Position numbers and translations under genes: made by a program
Shown: positions 57,879 through 64,000 of the stretch, piece after piece
Layout of the letters: each line of letters begins with the position of its first letter
Numbering within the stretch: position 1 is the stretch's first letter
From: Lolium rigidum
Taxonomy: Eukaryota > Streptophyta > Magnoliopsida > Poales > Poaceae
Direction: 5' to 3'
NCBI RefSeq assembly: GCF_022539505.1
Contig: NC_061510.1
Location: forward strand, 38,589,047-38,653,046
Length of the DNA stretch: 64,000 bases
Notes under the pieces: generated by a model
Databases searched by the model: none
The model's input: only the letters and a program-made list of their open reading frames with translations
What the model was told of the DNA's origin: nothing

Positions 57879-60800
57879 TCAAATAATGATTTAACAAAAT
57901 AACAAATAAAGAAAATTAGTTTTAATGTTTTCTTTATTTATTTACTGGTTTTTATTTAATTTTGGATTTTTTACTAATTATTGAATTTTAATTGAATTTA
58001 GAATTAAAAATCAAGGCTTAAATAACTAGGGTTAAATAATCAATTATTTAAAAAAATAAAATTTTCATTTTATATTTTTATTGAATAGAGTTTATTTTTC
58101 TGAAGATTTTAGTATCTCATTTATATTTTTCTGAGTTTTTATGAATTAGATATGAATTTCTAAAGTTTCTACTATTTTCAGGAATATAGAAATAACTATA
58201 AATACTAAAGATACCGGTTCGTTTTGTACCCCAAACGCAGACCGGTGGGGTCTGGTCCCAGTCAGCTGCCTAGTTGGCAGTTGACTGGTTCAACCCAGTT
58301 TCGGACCCCACCGCCACATCATCTCGCCGGTCAACACGCCGACGGCGCGTCAGCGGTCGACGGCGACGACGGTACATGCCACGGGAGGATGGCCAAATGG
58401 GTCCATCAGACGCGTCTTGACGCGCTGAGGACGATGGCGGTCTCGCCGCCAAGAAATGGTCACCGGAGGAACTCCGGCGAACCTTCATGTGGCGGCGCTC
58501 GCCGGCCGAATCGCTATAACTCGCTACGGTTGATCAAATGACATAATTAAAGGACCTAAGGACGCGCGAGATCAACCTGAAGCTGAGGAGCCGCTCGACG
58601 AAGCCCGGAACGGTCGGAGATGATGGCGATTTCGAGTTTGCCGGCGAACCCGAGCAAAAGGGAATTTTGAAATTAGGCTTTCACATAGCTCCCCTGGATG
58701 CTCAGCTCCGCTAGGTCGATCTACTCATCGAGGCGCACCTCCTCGACCTCCTCTCGATTGCTAGAATGGCTCCATTCGCCCGATTCCTCTCCGGCGCCGG
58801 CGACAGTCTCCGGATGAAATCGAGAGGTAGAGAGGGATTCGGAGAGATTAGAGTGGCGTTTGGGGTAGCTAGGGTTCTGGTGGTCGTCTCCGTGTATTTA
58901 CAGGTCGAGGCGATGCCGGCAGCATCGTCAAGTCGTCGGAGACGGCCGGGATACACGGCGATGTCGGCGAGCATGTTTCGGGCACGAATCGTGGCGCGCG
59001 AGGGTAGTTTCGGACTCGTAGAGATAAGGCAGAGGCGATGGGCTAGTCAACGACGTCCGAAATGGTCCGCAACGGCGGCGCGGGACGTGGCTCGCCGCGG
59101 TGTCGACCGGACAGAGGTGGACGACGACCTCGTCCCTCCTCCAAAATATCTGGAACAAAGGGGTACGGCGGTGGTTGCTGGGCTCGTCTTGGGCTGCTTC
59201 TGGGCGGTGGCTTGGGCCGCGCTAGTGGGCTCCTGTTGGGCTGCGTTGGCCTGGTTCGATCTGGTAGGCCAGGTAAGGTCCTTTTCTTTTATTTTGTTTT
59301 TTGTTTTGTGTTATTTTCTATTTTCTGTTTTGAGGTTAATTTGAATTTTGTTTTACTTGCAGGTTTCTCATTATATTAATTCCATTAAGATGTAGTGCAA
59401 TGATCACTACATCACTATTCTATTTGAAACAAATATTTTCTATTTGATTATATTGCTTACTTGTGATCTTATTCTAAATATCAAATAGGCATGAATATAT
59501 GTGTTCTTTTTAAACTCCTTTTTCATTTGGAATATAATTCTGTTTGAATCAATTTAACTTGGTGATTTATTCATGGTAGGAATACCATTGAGTCTTGGCA
59601 ACATTCTTGACCATATGGTTGTTCATTTATATTTTGAATATGGATAGGTTTTCAAATAAATATTTTTAATAGTGACAATTCAAGTTTCCTTCTCTTTGGG
59701 ATCTAAGAATAATTTCTCAAGGCTTGCACTATTACTTAATGGCTAAGGTTTAGTCTTCCCCATGTATGGTAAAACAATTACTTGTTTTATATTTTAGGTG
59801 CTCCTCTAGTTACTAAGGATCTAAGAGTTGGTTTTATCTTATACCAGTGATCTTCTATTATTATCCTTAATCTATCATTAAAGTAACTAAAGTGACTAGG
59901 GTTCTTTTTATAGTTAACTTTGGTTATAATGATGAATGGTTTCTCACCATATTAAGTATGGAGTTTTACTCTAAGGTTTTCTTATGTTTCTTAGGTGAAG
60001 AATAAGTGGAATGTAGATGTGGTAGGGTTCTACTTATGATCACCAAGTGAATCACAAGTTAAGGTTGGGATATAAGCCTAGGGTTGCTTACTAGTTACCT
60101 CCCTATGATTTCATGTGATGAATAATATCTACTTATCCTTTTAGGGTTTAACTTATCCTCACATATCACCAAAGCATGATCATGGTTTAGGCATGATCAA
60201 CTTGTTCTTAATGTCTCAACCTCAAGTTCTTAGGGTTTATGATCATTACCCAATGGTGATGATCATGCATAGTATGGCTTCACAAAGTATCCCTAGATGT
60301 ATTTGGCTAAGGTTGTACCTATTACCACTCTCACTCCACAAGGACTTGGATTATAATCTAAGGTTCTACTCAATGAATGATGATGTGGTTATCTAAATAT
60401 GTGGTTTGCCTAAGAATTCTACCTTGCTATCTTCTGAAGCTTGTTCTTCAGGAATTCTGATAAACCTGCTTCTAGTGGTATGCCTCCACCTCCTAGCTGC
60501 TTCATCTTGGTCCTATCTAAAGCATGGATTGGCCCAACTCCTTGGTTTACTTGTATCATGGTACAAGATGATGGAATGAATGAGGTAGAGGGTTCCTTTT
60601 ATAGGCTTGGGCATGCTCTAGTATCATGACACATAGGTGGGTGACTCTTGTTTTGATTTGATGAGTAAGGTGCTTGGTTGTCATGCTCTCATCCATAGCC
60701 ATCCTTTAAGCATGAGGTGGCATAGCTTAGGATTCAAGCTATGTAGATATTTTCATCCTATGTGGCATGGATATTATCCTCTCATTTGATTTGTTTTTGG

Positions 60801-61753
60801 GATGACCAAGTGGCTTTTGTTACTAAATATCTTGTGAATGATTTTATGCTTGTGGGTGAGTCACTATATCATATATGATTGTATTTATATTTTAAGTGGG
60901 ATCAAAATGTCAAAGAAAAGTATTATACCCCAATTTTGAATGGTGATGTTTGATTTCACCAAGGCATGATCATATGAGTTTCAAAATACTCATAGTTTAT
61001 TTTATTCAAATAGTTTGAACTATAATTCGTAATGTAAATGAATTTAGTTTTGGGATATACCACATATTTAATAAGTTATGATTAAAATAACAATGTGTGG
61101 CTTTTATGCACTTAGGTCCTTGTGTTTTACCATATTTGGTAATTAGTTTTAAAGTGAATTAAATTATACCCCCAAGGTAGTTGCTCAACTTTTAAGTGTT
61201 AATAATTTAGAGTTTGTTTATTATCTCTTTGATAGGTATAGACCTCTCCCATCTCTAGGGTTTAATGATAAGCTTGTGTTAGTGTTAAATTCACAAGTTT
61301 AGTTCAAGAAATACCATGAGGTTCATGATAGAAATATTTATTTGTTAAAGATATGGAAAAGATAAGTGAAGAATGGTTTCTCCAATTATTGTTACTTGAT
61401 TTCCAATTAAATGGATGTTCACATGTTATGGCAAGGGTTACCATGATATGATCTTTAATAAGATCTAGTAGTTGTTCCTTGGTTCATATATTCTTGTGTT
61501 GGTTTTAATTCATTTGATCTAACCCCTTAGACCAAATTATCTCTACCCAAAACAAGGTTTTAACAAAGTCACATTGAGGTTTATAGCGCTTGACTTGATG
61601 AGCTACTTCAATTCCACCAAGATCAAGTGAAACTTCGATTCATCGTGATTGTTTTACTTTAAAGCGCGAAAATTCCCCGGATTTTCTATGCATGAATGCA
61701 ATGCACACATCTGTTTCCTCTCTTTTTGTAACCCCAAATCCTGGGATATTACA
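57879..61753 (-). repeat. Tekay-like Gypsy 3' LTR, beginning part
   Basis: On the minus strand the LTR starts TGTAATATCCCAGGATTTGG at 61753 and runs left through AT-rich sequence to a GC-rich block (58200-59280), then to 57879, where the Athila-like insertion lies. A weak TATA-like TGTAAATA sits on the minus strand near 58895-58902. Together with 46704-49571 the LTR is about 6.7 kb. The ORFs at 58224-59379 lie in the GC-rich leader and I do not regard them as genes. Confidence 0.65.
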
Positions 61754-64000
61754 GTCTCTACCCCTTAAACTAAACTTCGTCCTCGAAGTTTGATCTCTCT
61801 CACGTTTCGGGAGTGTGGATCTGACTTGTGCAGACTACATCTTTTCTCGAACTCCGTGGTGATCTCGTTGGATATATTTGAATATATCCCTTGTCCAGAT
61901 TCTTCCTGGAATCCAATAGGGTTTGTCTCTGAACCATGGCTTCTTACTTCAGTTACATGATTGCTTTCATTATTATAATCTTGTTTCCTTTTTCATTGAA
62001 GATTCAATGATTGGGACTTCTTCTGGTGCTGCTGGTATAATTTGAAGGCTAATTTGATAATAAACTCCTAATTGCTAAATAGGTCTTTGTTTTCCCTTAC
62101 TACCCAAAGTGCAATAATGGTACTTAGTAAGGTACTTACCATGGAATAGTTGTGATGGTTTATTTCCCTAAGAATGGATTAGATTCACTTAGTCCATCCA
62201 ATCTTGGATTATGATTGGTACCTATAACTATTTTGGGTTCTTTAGGTTCCATGAAAGGAATCTTTCAAATAGTATTTGATTCCGGTATGGTCAAACTCCT
62301 TCAGTCATTGGCCTATTTGAGGTGTATTTGGTCTATGATATTTCCTTCATCCAACTTCATTAAACTTAACTTACTTGAGCTTTCGTACTTCTGAGGAAAT
62401 ACTACTCACTTTCTCAAGTTATAGTCCACTTCTTACTTCCTCGAGGTATAAACCTCGGCTTCGGTCCGACATACTTCGAAAGTAGTGTTCAACAATCTTA
62501 TGAAAATAAGATCGAACTTCCTCTCGGTTCGGACCTTCTGCTTCTATATAGCTTAAAGTATTGAGTTACTGTATATCCAACTCAATCTTTACTCTACCCC
62601 TTAGAGTTTTCTTATGTCTTCAACTCCTTTTCTTCCAACCATTGGATTGATGGTTGGAATATTGGTCTAAGTATAGTTTATGGTTTGTACTCTTCTAGGT
62701 CTTGTGAAGAATATCTGTGGTGTATCCACTCAATTGTGGACATCCAACATGAATCCTTCGACTAAATGATTATAGGTCATAGTTGTTTGGCTGACAAAAT
62801 TTTATTTGTTCATAACTTCTTGGTACGAATAATCCAATTGCGGACTACTTGGTACCAATTGTGGCTATTTGTTATCTAAAAGTGGACTCTTTTATAGGTT
62901 CTACTCAACTGGACGAGACACCTTCTACTTTATCTCCCAGTATTGATCCTATACCAACTGCGGTCTTCTGATACCAACTGTGGTCTTCTTATATCTGCTA
63001 TGGTTTCATAGGTCATCTTCCTTCCTTCAGGGTTTATTTTGCAAGAGAACCACTAGCTGACACTATGAATATAGTATCCTGAGTGATTTGCCATGCATTC
63101 CCTCTTTTATATTGACTATGGATCTGCTTTAGCTTCACCATAATCATCATATTTCTGACCTTCATGCTTCTTCTATACTAAAGTACTCCTCTAATGAGGT
63201 TAAGCATGAATTTTGGTTGGTACTTCCTTCAAAGAATTGTGGTTACTTTCCACAATTTTGCTTCCTTCTTTTGATGAACCTTCATCTTGTCTTCAGAATC
63301 TTCAGAATTCGTCAGTTCCTCACACGAATACCATTACCCTCTAGATCTATAACATCAAGTAAGAACTTGATATTGCAACATGCGCTTGCATATCAAAGTC
63401 AAACTTCATGTATGGATCTAGTCAAACAATGAAAATCCAATAAAATCCAAGAAGATTCAGCTTTGTGCATGTAATACACACCATCATAAGCCTGAATATA
63501 ATAGTTGAGTAAGACATCTCTAAACATCAGGCTGATATGTGTAGTATATAACACCACATAATATAGGTTTATATCGTGATACTTAGCACGAATATATATG
63601 GCATGCTACTATTTGTATCAACATTTACCTGAATTGCACAATTGCAATGAGATAAACTTGAAACAAAAGGGTCTAGGGTAGTTAAGGTTAACATAATTTC
63701 CTTTGGAAGTACTTATTTAACTTCCATTTTGTTGAGGACTATTTCTCATGATATATCTAGGTTCTAACATTGCTACCCTAAACACATAACTATGGAAATA
63801 TAACTCTTATACTTCCATGTGTTCTTACCATGTAACTAGGGTTCTGATGTACTTGACACAGTTCCCATGGTTTTGGAACACAAATCTTGCTCTGTTGTTG
63901 AAGACCTGACTTATTATTGTACTCCTCCTAAGTATTTATGATGTTTTAGTCCATCACATAACGATTCTCGGTGAATCATATATGATTAACAACTCTACCA
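61754..64000 (-). mobile_element. 3' internal region of the Tekay-like Gypsy element
   Basis: Just outside the LTR the minus strand reads CTTCGAGGACGAAGTTTAG and then the purine-rich AAGGGGTAGAGAC. This 'ttcgaggacgaa...purine tract' is the classic border before the 3' LTR in Tekay-type chromoviruses. Further right the 2.2 kb has no long ORF on either strand, so the polyprotein is either degraded, absent or beyond the window. Confidence 0.65.

Noticed and set aside
61754..61800. NFEDEV-type peptide as the end of a live polyprotein
   Set aside because: The sequence is the standard 3' border of Tekay-like elements, but no long frame leads into it within the window, so only the border is claimed.

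Overview
This is nuclear DNA of a grass, most likely a pooid such as a wheat, barley, rye or oat relative. The reasons are two intron-containing plant housekeeping genes with canonical GT-AG introns, lying in a mass of nested Gypsy, Copia, LINE, Harbinger and Mutator elements. The LTR beginning TGATACGTCTC(C/A)AACGTATC is one I recall from Triticeae sequence. The species cannot be named from the sequence alone.

Left third (about 1.98-27.25 kb). One PIF/Harbinger DNA transposon (TAA target duplication, GAGCATCTCC inverted ends) has been blown apart by later insertions. Its transposase survives in three pieces (2515-2811, 23785-23907, 26168-26987). Between pieces 1 and 2 lie a minus-strand Gypsy LTR fragment (2812-3226 and 11340-14152), a complete non-autonomous Athila-like element inserted in that LTR (3227-11334, TSD GGGTG), a same-family fragment (14153-15832), and an inverted relative with another coding module (15833-23784). 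That relative is itself split by a 4.95 kb Mutator-like element (16863-21809, 9-bp TSD) that carries a broken plant gene and a minisatellite. Pieces 2 and 3 are separated by a solo Copia LTR (23908-26167, TSD GAAAG).

Middle (about 27.25-45.7 kb). This is the genic island. A complete nine-exon CDC48/p97 AAA-ATPase gene (812 aa) and a complete eight-exon RABF1/ARA6-type Rab5 GTPase gene (200 aa) both lie on the minus strand. Between them sits a full-length L1-type LINE (34995-40798) with a 17-bp TSD and two intact ORFs that overlap as ATGA. It lies about 0.65 kb upstream of the CDC48 start codon. CDC48 (protein extraction and ubiquitin-dependent segregation) and ARA6 (endosomal traffic) are ordinary cellular genes; nothing shows that they share a pathway.

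Right third (about 45.7-64 kb). A second Harbinger element begins at 45694 and keeps only its Myb/SANT-like ORF1. A minus-strand Tekay-like Gypsy element has broken it; its very long 3' LTR (46704-49571 plus 57879-61753) holds a second complete Athila-like element (49572-57873, TSD ATCTC). The LTRs of that second element have absorbed a copy of the primer-binding site.

The most unusual signals are these. (1) Repeat copies differ in a strand-symmetric, CAG/CTG-centred way, which looks like a methylation-dependent basecalling artefact or a CHG-methylation footprint. (2) LTRs contain an internal tRNA-Asp primer-binding site. (3) A 94-codon antisense ORF is conserved between Athila-like copies. 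(4) One LTR family carries two different coding modules. Boundaries were read by eye; family names are from memory and carry corresponding uncertainty.
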